Shown here one piece after another: positions 14,373-24,157 of a stretch of 64,000 nt of DNA. The position numbers were made by a program, and so were the translations under genes. Where the stretch lies: positions 43,410 to 107,409 of the forward strand of contig JAIYDN010000038.1 in the NCBI GenBank assembly GCA_027487485.1, given 5' to 3'. The notes beneath the pieces are model-generated. The model worked only from the letters and a program-made list of their open reading frames with translations, was not told where the DNA came from and searched no databases. This DNA comes from Planctomycetaceae bacterium. GTDB lineage: Bacteria > Planctomycetota > Planctomycetia > Pirellulales > Pirellulaceae. Numbering within the stretch: the first letter of the stretch is position 1; each line of letters begins with the position of its first letter.

Positions 14373-16898
14373 TCAGTTATTGGTTCGGAAGCCGAGTTGT
14401 TTTTGGAGGTTGCTGTACCAATTCTCAATCGATTGTTGATTTTCCTTGGTGGTGATTGCAGCAACGCCTTCCAAGGGAGTCGATGCAAACTTGTCGAACA
14501 AGGAGCTTACGTCGGGGGTTAGTTCGATCACCTTGATGACGTAGTAGACTGTTTTGTTCACGTCAGGCGCGACCGTCGACTCGCCCGGTTGGCAAGCGAA
14601 CACCGCTTCCATGAATGTGTTGTCCACAGGTTGCAGTCGTTCGACACTGCTTGGGATAATTCGATTTTGCATACGGGCAAACATGGGGTTGAACCATGTG
14701 AATGCGCCTGGCTCTTCAACCAATGCTTTTTCCTCGGCGGTAACCAGGGAATCCACAAGTGAGCTACTACCTACCTTGGTGGCTAGCTCTCGAGCGCGAG
14801 TTTCAGCCAGCTTAAAGGCTTGCTGTTTCGTCCAAACTTCAACGACATTTTCTCGCACACTTTCCAATGTAGGCGGAACAGGTTGTGTTTCTTCGGTCTT
14901 CCAGAAAACGTATCGTTGGCTTGCCATTCCGATGGCGACGTTCGGTGCAAAAACTTCAGCGATGCCCTGCGAGCCTTCGATCAGCTGTCCAAGTCGAGCA
15001 ATGTTTTGGCCACCGGCAACAAAAATGAAAGCGCTGCCCAATGGGGACGCTGTCGCCGAATCCGCGTCGAGCATACCTGTCGAGCCGACTTCGAAGCCCA
15101 ACGGTGCTCCGATTTCTCGAAGATCAGGTCGCTTTGGCTCGGTGGCACCACGTTCCTTTTGTTGAACCAATTGTCGGTAGTTGGAAAACTCCGATTGGTA
15201 GATACTCATCGGGGTCATGATCATACCGATCCGCTCTTCCACAATCTTACGGGCGATTTCGAGTGTTTGCTCGCGAGCGATTTGATCACGAACTTCTTCA
15301 AAAGTCATCGTTCTCATGGGCGTTTCGGCTTGAGCTGGTGTATCGCCAGTCACGGCTGGTGTCGCGGGAGCGTCCGAAAGTTCCACCGAACCCGTCGCTG
15401 GAGATTCAGCAGTTGGTGTTTCGGTAGTTGGTGTTTCAACAGGCGCTGTTTCAGGCGGGGTGGTTGGTTCGGCCGCTGGGGCTGCCGGCTCTTGCGTAGG
15501 GTTTTCTGGAGTCGGAGGAGTCTCCTGAGTTGGCGCTGGCGGCTCTGCAGCCGGTGTCGCTCCCTCTTGGAACGAAACCAATTGGATTCTCGAGCTTGAT
15601 TCCATTTTTACCCGGCTCGTCTTGGGGGCATCTCCTGCGGGTGCTGCCGGTTGTGGCTCTGCGGGTTTTTCACTCGGAACAGCTGGAGTTTCCGGGCTGG
15701 TTGTAGGTGCGGGCTCGGTCGGCGCGGGCTCAGATGGAGCTGGTTCTGTTGGAGCGGGGGCTGTTGGAGTTGCTGGTGCAGGCTCTGGGGTTGCTGGTGC
15801 AGGCTCTGGGGTTGCTGGATCGGCGGGAGCTGGTTCTGTTGGTGCGGGTGTCTCGGGCACTACAGTAGAAGTCGCTTCAGGCATTTCTGCACCGGTTGTG
15901 GCCGGCGGCACTGCAGGTGTCGTTGCTTCTGGAGTCACTGGAACTTGGAACTTCTTTTCCGCGACGCGTCGTTCGTATTCGGCACGAAGGGTTTCTTCTG
16001 GCACAAGAGCCATTTGTTCCTTGATGACGGATTCTTCATCGATTACCAAGTATTCGAAAGCGGCAGTTTTGGGAGCTTTGAAAGCAGGTTGTGTCGCCAG
16101 AGTTTGCAAAGTTCGGGTGATGTCCCGGCCTTCGTTGTAGAGATCTTGGATTTCTCGTTCTGACGGTTTTCCTTTGACGGCGGCTTCAAAATCCTTGGCT
16201 AGAACTGGAAAAGCTTGGATCTTTGCAGCCTGATTGAATCGGAGAAAATCCTGCCAGTTTTTGCTAGGGGTGGAAAGTGATGCAACATTTACTGTTCGAG
16301 ACTCTCGCAAGTCTTCGAATTGCAGGCCGGACTGAGCGATTCGGTCCACTTGTTGAAAGGCTAGCTCTTCGCACATCAGGCGATTGAAATCGATCCAGGT
16401 CAGCTTGCGTTGAGTTGCTTCCGCGAATGTTTTCTCGACGGTTGCTCCGTCCAGCTTTCCGTTGCAAAATTCTTTAAGAAACTTTTTGACCGATTCATTG
16501 TTAAAGACGATGCCTCTTCGGGCCGCTTCCGTCATGAACAATTTTCGAGCGATGATGTGACCGAGGTCTTGCGACGTTGCAATTCCGAATTGACCAGCTC
16601 TTTCGTTAAAATTTGGCACATTGGGACGACCACCTTTGGCGATAACCTGGGAAGAAAGTTTCGCGAGAAACTGGTTTGCCAGTCCGAGCTCGTTCCCTTC
16701 TCGGTACAGTTGTTTCGTTCGAATCGAACCGCCGTTCCAAGATGCAACGACCATATCGCCGTCGCTACCCGCGTTGCGAGCACCATCCGATATGCTTTGA
16801 ATTGCAGGTGAAATGACAAATGCCACGACAGACACAAAAACCAAACCTGCCATCCAGACGCGTTGGTTTTTTCGAAAAATGGAGAATGGGCTGGCCAT
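14373..16898 (-). CDS. Membrane-anchored SurA/PpiD-like protein with Pro/Ala/Glu-rich insert
   Basis: The protein is 841 aa from the ATG at 16898 (MASPFSIFRKNQRVWMAGLV). A single membrane anchor lies at about residues 13-36, followed by a helical extracytoplasmic domain similar to SurA/PpiD N-terminal chaperone regions (VVASWNGGSIRTKQLYREGN...). A long Pro-Ala-Thr-Glu linker near residues 310-530 has many PAPTEPAP-type repeats. A C-terminal region follows (GSTGMLDADSA, then FWKTEETQPVPPTLESVRENV) resembling the end of parvulin-type proteins. Clear parvulin catalytic residues are not evident, so folding-helper activity without prolyl isomerase activity is possible. The gene runs toward zwf. 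Confidence 0.72.
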   Translation of the reverse strand: MASPFSIFRKNQRVWMAGLVFVSVVAFVISPAIQSISDGARNAGSDGDMVVASWNGGSIRTKQLYREGNELGLANQFLAKLSSQVIAKGGRPNVPNFNERAGQFGIATSQDLGHIIARKLFMTEAARRGIVFNNESVKKFLKEFCNGKLDGATVEKTFAEATQRKLTWIDFNRLMCEELAFQQVDRIAQSGLQFEDLRESRTVNVASLSTPSKNWQDFLRFNQAAKIQAFPVLAKDFEAAVKGKPSEREIQDLYNEGRDITRTLQTLATQPAFKAPKTAAFEYLVIDEESVIKEQMALVPEETLRAEYERRVAEKKFQVPVTPEATTPAVPPATTGAEMPEATSTVVPETPAPTEPAPADPATPEPAPATPEPAPATPTAPAPTEPAPSEPAPTEPAPTTSPETPAVPSEKPAEPQPAAPAGDAPKTSRVKMESSSRIQLVSFQEGATPAAEPPAPTQETPPTPENPTQEPAAPAAEPTTPPETAPVETPTTETPTAESPATGSVELSDAPATPAVTGDTPAQAETPMRTMTFEEVRDQIAREQTLEIARKIVEERIGMIMTPMSIYQSEFSNYRQLVQQKERGATEPKRPDLREIGAPLGFEVGSTGMLDADSATASPLGSAFIFVAGGQNIARLGQLIEGSQGIAEVFAPNVAIGMASQRYVFWKTEETQPVPPTLESVRENVVEVWTKQQAFKLAETRARELATKVGSSSLVDSLVTAEEKALVEEPGAFTWFNPMFARMQNRIIPSSVERLQPVDNTFMEAVFACQPGESTVAPDVNKTVYYVIKVIELTPDVSSLFDKFASTPLEGVAAITTKENQQSIENWYSNLQKQLGFRTNN

Positions 16899-17132
16899 TG
16901 AAAATGCAATCCTTGATATTCGACTCAGTGTAAAGGGGACCGTGAAAAACATTCCCCAAACCCGGATTGTAGGATTTCCTCTGATTGATGCAATTCCAGT
17001 GCGCCCGATATGAGAGGGCTTGACAAACGACCTCCCTTGCGGTGACAACCGCTAAAGGAGCCAATGCAAACAGGCTTTTTGGCTCCTAGACGTTCAATTC
17101 AACCAAAACACCGTCCACACCCAAATCAAAAT

Positions 17133-19973
17133 ATGGCCGAAAAGAAATCTCTCGTAATCGTAGAATCACCCGCCAAAGCGAGGACGATTTCGAAGTATTT
17201 AGGCAGCGGCTTCCAAGTGGAAGCGTCGATCGGGCATATTCGTGACCTGCCGGGAGGTGCCAAAGAAGTCCCTGCCGAACTGAAGTCGCAGCCTTGGGCG
17301 TCCTTGGGGGTCAATGTAGACGAGGGCTTCGAACCTCTTTACATCGTTCCTGCCGACAAAAAGAAACATGTTTCTTTTCTCAAGGCAGCCTTAAAAGATG
17401 CAAAAGATCTTTATCTGGCGACGGACGAGGATCGCGAGGGAGAAGCCATTTCCTGGCACTTGCAAGAAGTGCTTAAACCCAAGGTCCCCGTGCACCGGAT
17501 GGTGTTTCACGAAATCACGAAAGAAGCCATCCAAAACGCGCTTTTGAGCACTCGGCAGATCGATGCCGGCCTTGTAAAAGCCCAGGAAACGCGACGGATT
17601 TTGGACCGGCTTTACGGTTACGACGTTTCGCCGTTGCTCTGGAAAAAGGTCCGGCCAGGTCTTTCGGCAGGACGCGTGCAAAGCGTGGCGGTACGGCTGA
17701 TCGTTCAACGCGAGCGTGAGAGAATGGCATTCCGCTCGGCCACCTATTTCGATCTCGATGCAGATCTGGAAACCTCCAAGAAGGAAAAATTCACCGCTTC
17801 GCTGGTCAGTGTTGGCGACCGGAAAATTCCGTCGGGCAAGGACTTTGATTCTTCGACGGGCCTTTTGAAGGACGCGAACTACCTGCAACTGGATGCGGCA
17901 TCCGCGGATTCTTTGAAGAAGCGACTGGAAAAAGTGCCGTTTCGAGTCGTCAGCGTGGAAGTGAAGCCCTACACCGAGCGGCCGAAGGCCCCCTTCACGA
18001 CGAGCACGATGCAACAGGAAGCGAACCGCAAACTTGGAATGACGGCCAAGGATGCCATGCGAGCGGCTCAAAGCCTCTACGAAAACGGCTACATCACATA
18101 CATGCGTACCGACTCGACCACCCTTTCGAAGGAAGCTGTCGACGCTGCCCGCGAATTGGTTCGATCTCAGTATGGCGAGGCTTTTCTGTATCCAACCAAT
18201 CGAACCTACGCGACCAAAGTCAAAAACGCGCAAGAGGCTCACGAAGCGATTCGCCCCGCTGGGCATCCTTTTCAATTGCCGGAGCGGATTCGAGCGGAAC
18301 TGTCTTACGATCAATTCCGACTATTCGAACTGATTTGGAAACGTACCATCGCGTCGCAAATGGCCGATGCAAGAAAGCAACGCGTGGTTGTGACCATCCA
18401 GGCAGACGACGCGATCTTTCAAGCGACGGGCACCTCGATCGAATTTGAAGGCTTTCTACGAGCGTATGTCGAAGGAAGCGATGACCCTGCTGCTGAGCTC
18501 GCCGAAAAAGAACGGCTTCTACCTGACGTCAAGCCAAACGATCCCTTGGCGGTCCTGGCTCTCGATAGTATTTCACACACTACCCAACCACCGGCTCGAT
18601 TCACGGAAGCCTCGTTGACGCAAGGACTAGAAGAACGTGGAATCGGTCGTCCGAGTACCTACGCTTCGATTATCGATACTATTCTTCGGCGCGACTATGT
18701 GTTCAAGAAAGGCAATGCGTTGGTTCCAAGTTGGACGGCATTTGCTGTGATACGGCTGATGGAAGAGCATTTTACGTCTTTGGTCGATTATCAGTTTACC
18801 GCAGAAATGGAAGACTATCTCGATCAGATTAGCCGCAACGAACGCGAGAATTTGGCTTACTTGCAAGAGTTCTATTTTGGGGAAGAAGGAGTTTCGGAAA
18901 ACGTTGCTCCTGGTGGCATCGGCTTGAAGCCTTTGTTGGCCCTGAAGGTTGCTGAGATCGATCCTCGGACGGCTTGTTCGTACCCACTCAGCTTCCCAAT
19001 AACTGGAAGCGAAGAGATTGCGGTTTGCGTTCGAGTTGGTCGTTACGGTCCGTATGTCGAGCAAGGGGAACGACGTGCCAGTATTCCTGAAGAGTTGCCG
19101 CCGGATGAGCTGACTTTGGCTGTTGCTTACGAAATGTTGGCGAAGCAAGAATTGGGGGAAAAGCCTTTCGGCTTCCATCCCGAAAACAACAAGCCAATCT
19201 ATATCAAGCAGGGGCGCTTCGGTACCTACTTGCAGATGGGAGAAGCGGACGACGAGGATAAAAAGAACGCATCCCTCATGAAAGGCATGTTGATTGAAAC
19301 GATCGATATGGACATGGCTGTAAAGCTCCTCTCGCTTCCTCGGACCCTTGGAAACAATCCGGCCAATGGCGAGCCCATCATCGCTACCCAAGGGCGTTTC
19401 GGACCGTTCATCAAGAACGGAACGGATTCTCGTTCGCTCGGGCCCGATCTGAATTTGCTTGAGATCACTCTGGAACAAGCTCTGGCTTTATTGGCCCAGC
19501 CCAAAGCCCTTGGACGAGGCCGCGCGGCAGCTGCTCCTCCATTAAAAGAGTTCGATGTTTCCCCCGTAACTGGAAACAAGATCGTATTACGCGATGGCAA
19601 GTTTGGACTCTATGTCAACGACGGCGAGACGAACGCATCGCTGCCTAAAGACATGAGCGGCGATGACTTGACCTTTGAACAAGCGGTTGATCTTCTGGCT
19701 GCACGCGCAGCTGCAGGTGGTTCGAAGAAAAAGAAAAAATCATCGAAGAAGGCCGCAAAGAAAACCAAGGCAGCCAAAAAGACTGGCAAAAAAACCAATA
19801 TCTCAATCAGCGACGAAGAAGGTGAAGTCATTGTTGAACCTTCTGAAGAAAGCACTTCCAAAGCAGTAAAGAAGACGACTGCGAAGAAGGCGACCAAAAA
19901 GAAGGCTGCAAAGAAAGCTGTCAAGAAAACAGCCAAAAAGAAAGCCGTCGAATCCGAACAAGACGAAGAATAG
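17133..19973 (+). CDS. topA: DNA topoisomerase I
   Basis: This type IA topoisomerase relaxes negative supercoils. The ATG at 17133 gives 946 aa and places the TOPRIM start (KKSLVIVESPAKARTISKYL) at the N-terminus; an upstream ATG at 17064 would add 23 residues. The acidic TOPRIM motif is ATDEDREGEAISWHL. The active-site tyrosine is Y323 in YITYMRTDST. EERGIGRPSTYA is conserved. Instead of zinc fingers the C-terminal part has four G-R-x-G-x-Y/F topoisomerase C-terminal repeats (GRYGPYVEQGE, GRFGTYLQMGE, GRFGPFIKNG, GKFGLYVNDGE), then a tail of about 100 residues rich in KKAAKK. That tail resembles histone H1 and likely binds DNA. Confidence 0.97.
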   Translation: MAEKKSLVIVESPAKARTISKYLGSGFQVEASIGHIRDLPGGAKEVPAELKSQPWASLGVNVDEGFEPLYIVPADKKKHVSFLKAALKDAKDLYLATDEDREGEAISWHLQEVLKPKVPVHRMVFHEITKEAIQNALLSTRQIDAGLVKAQETRRILDRLYGYDVSPLLWKKVRPGLSAGRVQSVAVRLIVQRERERMAFRSATYFDLDADLETSKKEKFTASLVSVGDRKIPSGKDFDSSTGLLKDANYLQLDAASADSLKKRLEKVPFRVVSVEVKPYTERPKAPFTTSTMQQEANRKLGMTAKDAMRAAQSLYENGYITYMRTDSTTLSKEAVDAARELVRSQYGEAFLYPTNRTYATKVKNAQEAHEAIRPAGHPFQLPERIRAELSYDQFRLFELIWKRTIASQMADARKQRVVVTIQADDAIFQATGTSIEFEGFLRAYVEGSDDPAAELAEKERLLPDVKPNDPLAVLALDSISHTTQPPARFTEASLTQGLEERGIGRPSTYASIIDTILRRDYVFKKGNALVPSWTAFAVIRLMEEHFTSLVDYQFTAEMEDYLDQISRNERENLAYLQEFYFGEEGVSENVAPGGIGLKPLLALKVAEIDPRTACSYPLSFPITGSEEIAVCVRVGRYGPYVEQGERRASIPEELPPDELTLAVAYEMLAKQELGEKPFGFHPENNKPIYIKQGRFGTYLQMGEADDEDKKNASLMKGMLIETIDMDMAVKLLSLPRTLGNNPANGEPIIATQGRFGPFIKNGTDSRSLGPDLNLLEITLEQALALLAQPKALGRGRAAAAPPLKEFDVSPVTGNKIVLRDGKFGLYVNDGETNASLPKDMSGDDLTFEQAVDLLAARAAAGGSKKKKKSSKKAAKKTKAAKKTGKKTNISISDEEGEVIVEPSEESTSKAVKKTTAKKATKKKAAKKAVKKTAKKKAVESEQDEE

Positions 19974-20001
19974 GACTCCCCCCGCCAGGAATTGAAACTC
20001 G

Positions 20002-20583
20002 ATGCTCCATCTGCAAAGCGAATCCCAATCGCGTTGGCTGGAACAGGTCAACCAAAATTTGGATCAGATTTTGATCGATCATGCGCATTGCGAACACAAA
20101 GCCGCAGCGACCGCAATGAGCCTGATGGGGGCCTACATCGATTGCCAAGAACTAACGCGTGAAATGACTTTGATCGTGCAGGAAGAGCTAGAGCATTTTC
20201 ACTTGGTTCTGGCGCTGCTCCATCGCAGAAAAATCGTGTTTATCAAGCAACGCCCAGGTTCGTATGGAAAAAAGCTGAACGAACTTGTCCGCAAGAACGA
20301 ACCCGAACGAGCGGTGGATCGTTTGCTGGTTGCTAGTCTGATCGAAGCTAGGTCGTGCGAACGTTTCGATTTGCTGAGGAAGCATTTGAAGACGACCGAT
20401 CCTGAGCTATCGGAATTTTACGGCTCTCTCTTCGAATCCGAAGCTCGTCATCACACGACGTACGTCAAGCTTGCAAAATTGTTCCAGGGAGACTCGGAAG
20501 TACGACGTCGACTTGAGGAACTTGCATCGGAAGAGTCGCGTATTTTGGCCGTCGGCTGCGAATTGCCTAGAATGCACAGCTAA
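20002..20583 (+). CDS. miaE: tRNA 2-methylthio-N6-isopentenyl adenosine hydroxylase MiaE
   Basis: The protein is 193 aa. It is a ferritin-like diiron monooxygenase that hydroxylates the isopentenyl group of ms2i6A37 in tRNAs. The helical fold with two E-x-x-H type iron sites is visible: ILIDHAHCEHKAAATAMSL, QEELEHFHLVL, SLIEARSCERFDLL, and FESEARHHTTYVKL. The family LLHRRKI and RPGSYGKKLN segments are present. It starts 28 bp after topA with a weak AGGA upstream, so it may be cotranscribed with topA. The precursor enzymes MiaA and MiaB are not in the window. Confidence 0.93.
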   Translation: MLHLQSESQSRWLEQVNQNLDQILIDHAHCEHKAAATAMSLMGAYIDCQELTREMTLIVQEELEHFHLVLALLHRRKIVFIKQRPGSYGKKLNELVRKNEPERAVDRLLVASLIEARSCERFDLLRKHLKTTDPELSEFYGSLFESEARHHTTYVKLAKLFQGDSEVRRRLEELASEESRILAVGCELPRMHS

Positions 20584-20711
20584 GCACCATTCTTCTGAAA
20601 ATCTTTCGACGTTCCGCCAGGATCTCGACGCGACAGTTAAAATAGCTACTCCTCCACTCGCGTCCTCAACCCAGTCCAGGACCGAAACCTTCTCACCTCA
20701 GGTTGATCCTA

Positions 20712-21533
20712 ATGATTTCAAAGCTATTCCTTCATCGTACGACTCGTGGCTTTGTAGCTTCGATCGCGTTGCTGTTTCTTTCAATGGATTGGGCTACGGC
20801 TCAAGATACTGCCAACAAGCAAAGCCCCCAGTGGATCTCTTTGTTCAATGGTAAAGACTTGGAAGGCTGGACACCGAAGATCCGTTATCACGACCTGGGG
20901 GACAACTTTGAGAACACGTTTCGTGTCGAAGATGGCCTGCTAAAGGTTGGCTACGCTGGATACTCGGAGTTCAACGAAACCTTTGGCCACCTTTTTTATA
21001 AAGATTCTTTTTCGCATTATCGAATTCGAGTCGAGTATCGTTTCGTGGGTGAGCAGGTCAAGGGTGGACCTGGTTGGGCATTGCGCAACAGTGGGATCAT
21101 GATCCATGGCGAACGTCCAGAAACCATCGCAAAGGATCAGGATTTTCCTGCGTCAATCGAGGTGCAACTGTTGGGCGGGGACGGTAAGAATCCAAGAACT
21201 ACCTCCAATCTATGCACTCCTGGCACGAATGTCGTCATGGGTGGTAAGCTCATCTTGGCTCATTGCACGAGCTCCAATTCGAAGACCTTTCACGGTGACC
21301 AATGGGTGACGGCGGAAGTCGAAGTGAAGGGAAGCGAGTATGTCCGTCATTTCGTCAACGGAGAATTGGTACTGGAATACAACCAACCTCAGCTCGACGA
21401 ACGAGATGCTCATGCCAAGGAACTGATAGAAAAAGCTGGTTCGAAGCTATTAGCTTCCGGATCGATCTCATTGCAATCCGAAAGTCACCCCGTCGAGTTC
21501 CGGAAGGTGGAGCTGCTGGATCTGAGTAAATAA
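20712..21533 (+). CDS. Secreted DUF1080 (3-keto-disaccharide hydrolase-like) protein
   Basis: The protein is 273 aa from the ATG at 20712. A signal peptide of about 30 residues ends near DWATAQD. A single concanavalin-like jelly-roll domain starts at WISLFNGKDLEGWTPK and contains HYRIRVEYRF, NSGIMIHGE, SIEVQLLGG, DQWVTAEVEVKG and GSISLQSESHPVEFRKVELL, all DUF1080 landmarks. DUF1080 proteins are abundant in planctomycetes, and some hydrolyse 3-keto-glycosides. Substrate unknown. Alone in its transcript as far as can be seen. Confidence 0.9.
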   Translation: MISKLFLHRTTRGFVASIALLFLSMDWATAQDTANKQSPQWISLFNGKDLEGWTPKIRYHDLGDNFENTFRVEDGLLKVGYAGYSEFNETFGHLFYKDSFSHYRIRVEYRFVGEQVKGGPGWALRNSGIMIHGERPETIAKDQDFPASIEVQLLGGDGKNPRTTSNLCTPGTNVVMGGKLILAHCTSSNSKTFHGDQWVTAEVEVKGSEYVRHFVNGELVLEYNQPQLDERDAHAKELIEKAGSKLLASGSISLQSESHPVEFRKVELLDLSK

Positions 21534-21873
21534 AGTTCGCGATTGCCCGCAAACAGTGTGCATGCCAACCTGAATCGCTCATCCCCATCCGTTCTGTCCA
21601 TTAGCAAACGGATGACAATAGGTCCTGAGATGGGGGGCTTTCCCGCTGGACGGAAGATTCCGCCCCCGGTTTGCAAGTTGCAGGGGATTCGAGGATACTA
21701 CAGTAGAGGATTGGCGTTCTGAAGCCGATCTTCAAGTTCGATTCGAAACCCGCCCGCCACCTGTTCCCACCAAGTCACAAACACGAATCGCGATACAAAT
21801 TCCCTGAGATAACGGGGGATCGCGGCTAGCGCCCCCGTCTCAAATCCCACCTTCGTTACTGAGTTTCCTCGCC
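21534..21873. other. Intergenic region before the DUF1549 operon
   Basis: No gene is seen. It contains a dyad at 21806-21841 that embeds one copy of the GGCGCTAGCC element: acggggg at 21812-21818 pairs with cccccgt at 21832-21838, with GAG/CTC flanks. The promoter of the DUF1549 operon should be here or just downstream, but no strong match was found. Confidence 0.55.
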
Positions 21874-24141
21874 ATGCGTTTCCCCACCCTCCCATGGACG
21901 TGTATTCAGATTGCGATCGCAATCTTCTGCATGCTTCTGGGTTCGATGGGAACGATGCCCAGGCTTTTGGGCGCGGACAACCTGAGCCCCAACCATGTCG
22001 CTGGCTCCAGTCCGATACTCAAGTTTGAGCTGGATATCCAACCGATTCTGACCGCGCGCGGTTGCAATTCTGGCCCATGCCACGGCAAATCCCGAGGTCA
22101 AAACGGGTTCGCTCTTTCGCTGCTTGGTTTCGATGCGAACATGGATTTCGATGCGATTGTCAAGAACGCACGAGGACGCCGCATCAAGATCGCCTCACCC
22201 ACGGAAAGTTTGCTGCTGACCAAAGCCATTGGAAAACTACCACATGGCGGTGGTGTTCGCTTTTCCGAATCGGACGAAGACTATCTGCTGTTGCTTAGGT
22301 GGATTCAACAAGGCAGCATGCGAACGAACGAAACCGATCCGAAGCTCGTATCGATTGAGCTGACGCCGAAACCCTATTCGTTGAAGGCGGGGCAACAAGA
22401 GTCTTTGACGGTCACGGCCACCTACAGCGATGGGCACGTACGCAATGTTACCAACATGTGTGCCTTTCAATCCAATGAGCCTGCGGTAGTCTCTGTGTCC
22501 GCCGACGGTCGGTTGCAGGCGGGCATGCTACCAGGCGAAAGCACGATCATGGCCCGGTATATGGGAAAGATCGCCACTTGGAGCACTGCGGTCCCAAGAT
22601 CAGAGGTTGTGCCCAGCACCCAATACGATTCGCTGCCACGCAATAACTTTATCGATGGACTTGTTTACGACAAGCTTGCTACGCTTAACATCTTGCCAAG
22701 CGAACCGTGCAACGAGACTCAATTTCTTAGGCGTCTGTACCTGGATGCCATAGGTAGATTCCCTTCCGCGACGGAAGTGGAAAGCTATCTTCAGGATTCT
22801 CAACCCAACAAAAAATCGCGATGGATTGAAGCGGTTTTGCAGCGACCTGAGTACGCAGATTTTTGGGCGAACAAATGGGCGGATTTACTTCGCCCAAATC
22901 CCTATCGAGTTGGTATCAAGACAACGTACAGCTTGGATGCTTGGCTGCGCGATGCGTTTCGCAAGAACCTTCCGCACGATGAGTTTACGAGAAGGTTGGT
23001 TACTGCTCAGGGGAGCACCTGGCGAAACGGAGCGGTTACCATTTTTCGCGACCGGCGGGAGCCCGCTGAAATCACCACCATGGTCAGCCAATTGTTCCTG
23101 GGCCTTCGAATGGAATGTGCGAAATGCCATCAGCATCCCTTTGAAGTTTATGGGCAAGCCGACTTCTATGGCATGGCGGCTCATTTTGCCAAAGTTGGCT
23201 ACAAGGGCGTTGGCTTATCGCCGCCAATCTCTGGGAGTGAAGAGATCGTATTCGCTCGAGCCGATGGTGAAGTACGGCATCCTTTAACGAACCAAGTGCT
23301 TCACCCGACCCCATTGTTTGGTCAGGCGCGAGAAACGCAACCCAACGAGGATCCTCGAGCGGTCCTGGCAGACTGGATGACGAATCCATCCAACCCGACG
23401 TTCGCTCAAGTTGCCGTCAATCGATTGTGGGCTGAGGTTTTTGGCCTTGGAATTGTTGACCCTGTCGATGACTTTCGAGCCACCAATCCCGCCAGTAATC
23501 AGCCTTTGCTGACTGCGTTGGCGGATCATTTTCGATCGGTACGATATGACAACAAGAAGATGCTTGCGACGCTTTTTGCGAGCCATGCCTATCAACTTTC
23601 ATCAAGACCCAACCCGACTAACGAATCGGATCATCGCAATTTCTCAAGGCACTATCGGAAGCGATTGCGCGCCGAAGTTCTTTCCGATGCATTGACGGAT
23701 ATCACTCTGCAAGGAGAAGATTTCGACGGCATGCCGGCTGGTTTTCGAGCAATGGAGCTATGGACATTCCGAGCAGATTCGGAGCTCTTGGATGCATTTG
23801 GTCGTCCCGATCCGAATCAAGATCCACCATGCGAACGAGCCTCTTCGGCCACCATGACTCAGGCTTTGCATCTGATGAATGCCTCGAAGATCCAAAAACG
23901 AATTTCGGCCGATGGCAGCCGAAGTCAAATTCTAGCTGATTCCGATCTTGCACCTGGTCCAATCATTTCACAACTTTACTTGACGGTGTTCAATCGCCAT
24001 CCCGACGCATCGGAGCTTGAAGCCTTGGAATCAGAATTCCATTCCCTTCCGAAAGAGACTTTGAAAGCAGAACGCCGAAAGCTTATCGAAGATTTACTGT
24101 GGTCGATGGTCAACTCGCCAGAGTTCTTGTATCTAGATTAA
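21874..24141 (+). CDS. DUF1549/DUF1553 protein with haem-like motifs and BIG2 domain
   Basis: The protein is 755 aa and exported, with a signal peptide ending near residue 32. The N-terminal cytochrome-like domain has a C-x4-C-H motif (GCNSGPCHGK, about residue 63) instead of the usual C-x2-C-H. A bacterial Ig-like (BIG2) domain follows (ELTPKPYSLKAGQQESLTVTATYSDGHVRNV). DUF1549 begins at FIDGLVYDKLATLNILPS and includes a classical CAKCHQHPFE motif. DUF1553 occupies the C-terminal half (NPTFAQVAVNRLWAEVFGLGIV). The family is characteristic of planctomycetes and always paired with DUF1501 proteins, as here. A role in extracytoplasmic polymer breakdown has been proposed but is not established. 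Confidence 0.93.
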   Translation: MRFPTLPWTCIQIAIAIFCMLLGSMGTMPRLLGADNLSPNHVAGSSPILKFELDIQPILTARGCNSGPCHGKSRGQNGFALSLLGFDANMDFDAIVKNARGRRIKIASPTESLLLTKAIGKLPHGGGVRFSESDEDYLLLLRWIQQGSMRTNETDPKLVSIELTPKPYSLKAGQQESLTVTATYSDGHVRNVTNMCAFQSNEPAVVSVSADGRLQAGMLPGESTIMARYMGKIATWSTAVPRSEVVPSTQYDSLPRNNFIDGLVYDKLATLNILPSEPCNETQFLRRLYLDAIGRFPSATEVESYLQDSQPNKKSRWIEAVLQRPEYADFWANKWADLLRPNPYRVGIKTTYSLDAWLRDAFRKNLPHDEFTRRLVTAQGSTWRNGAVTIFRDRREPAEITTMVSQLFLGLRMECAKCHQHPFEVYGQADFYGMAAHFAKVGYKGVGLSPPISGSEEIVFARADGEVRHPLTNQVLHPTPLFGQARETQPNEDPRAVLADWMTNPSNPTFAQVAVNRLWAEVFGLGIVDPVDDFRATNPASNQPLLTALADHFRSVRYDNKKMLATLFASHAYQLSSRPNPTNESDHRNFSRHYRKRLRAEVLSDALTDITLQGEDFDGMPAGFRAMELWTFRADSELLDAFGRPDPNQDPPCERASSATMTQALHLMNASKIQKRISADGSRSQILADSDLAPGPIISQLYLTVFNRHPDASELEALESEFHSLPKETLKAERRKLIEDLLWSMVNSPEFLYLD

Positions 24142-24157
24142 AAAGGTTCGCAGAACA

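Noticed and set aside
15622..16163. Plus-strand Gly/Ser/Ala or Cys/Trp-rich proteins
   Set aside because: Mirror images of the Pro/Ala/Glu-rich linker of the minus-strand SurA/PpiD-like gene.
17018..17048. Promoter of topA with TTGACA at 17020-17025
   Set aside because: The best -10 at proper spacing (TGACAA) matches the consensus poorly.
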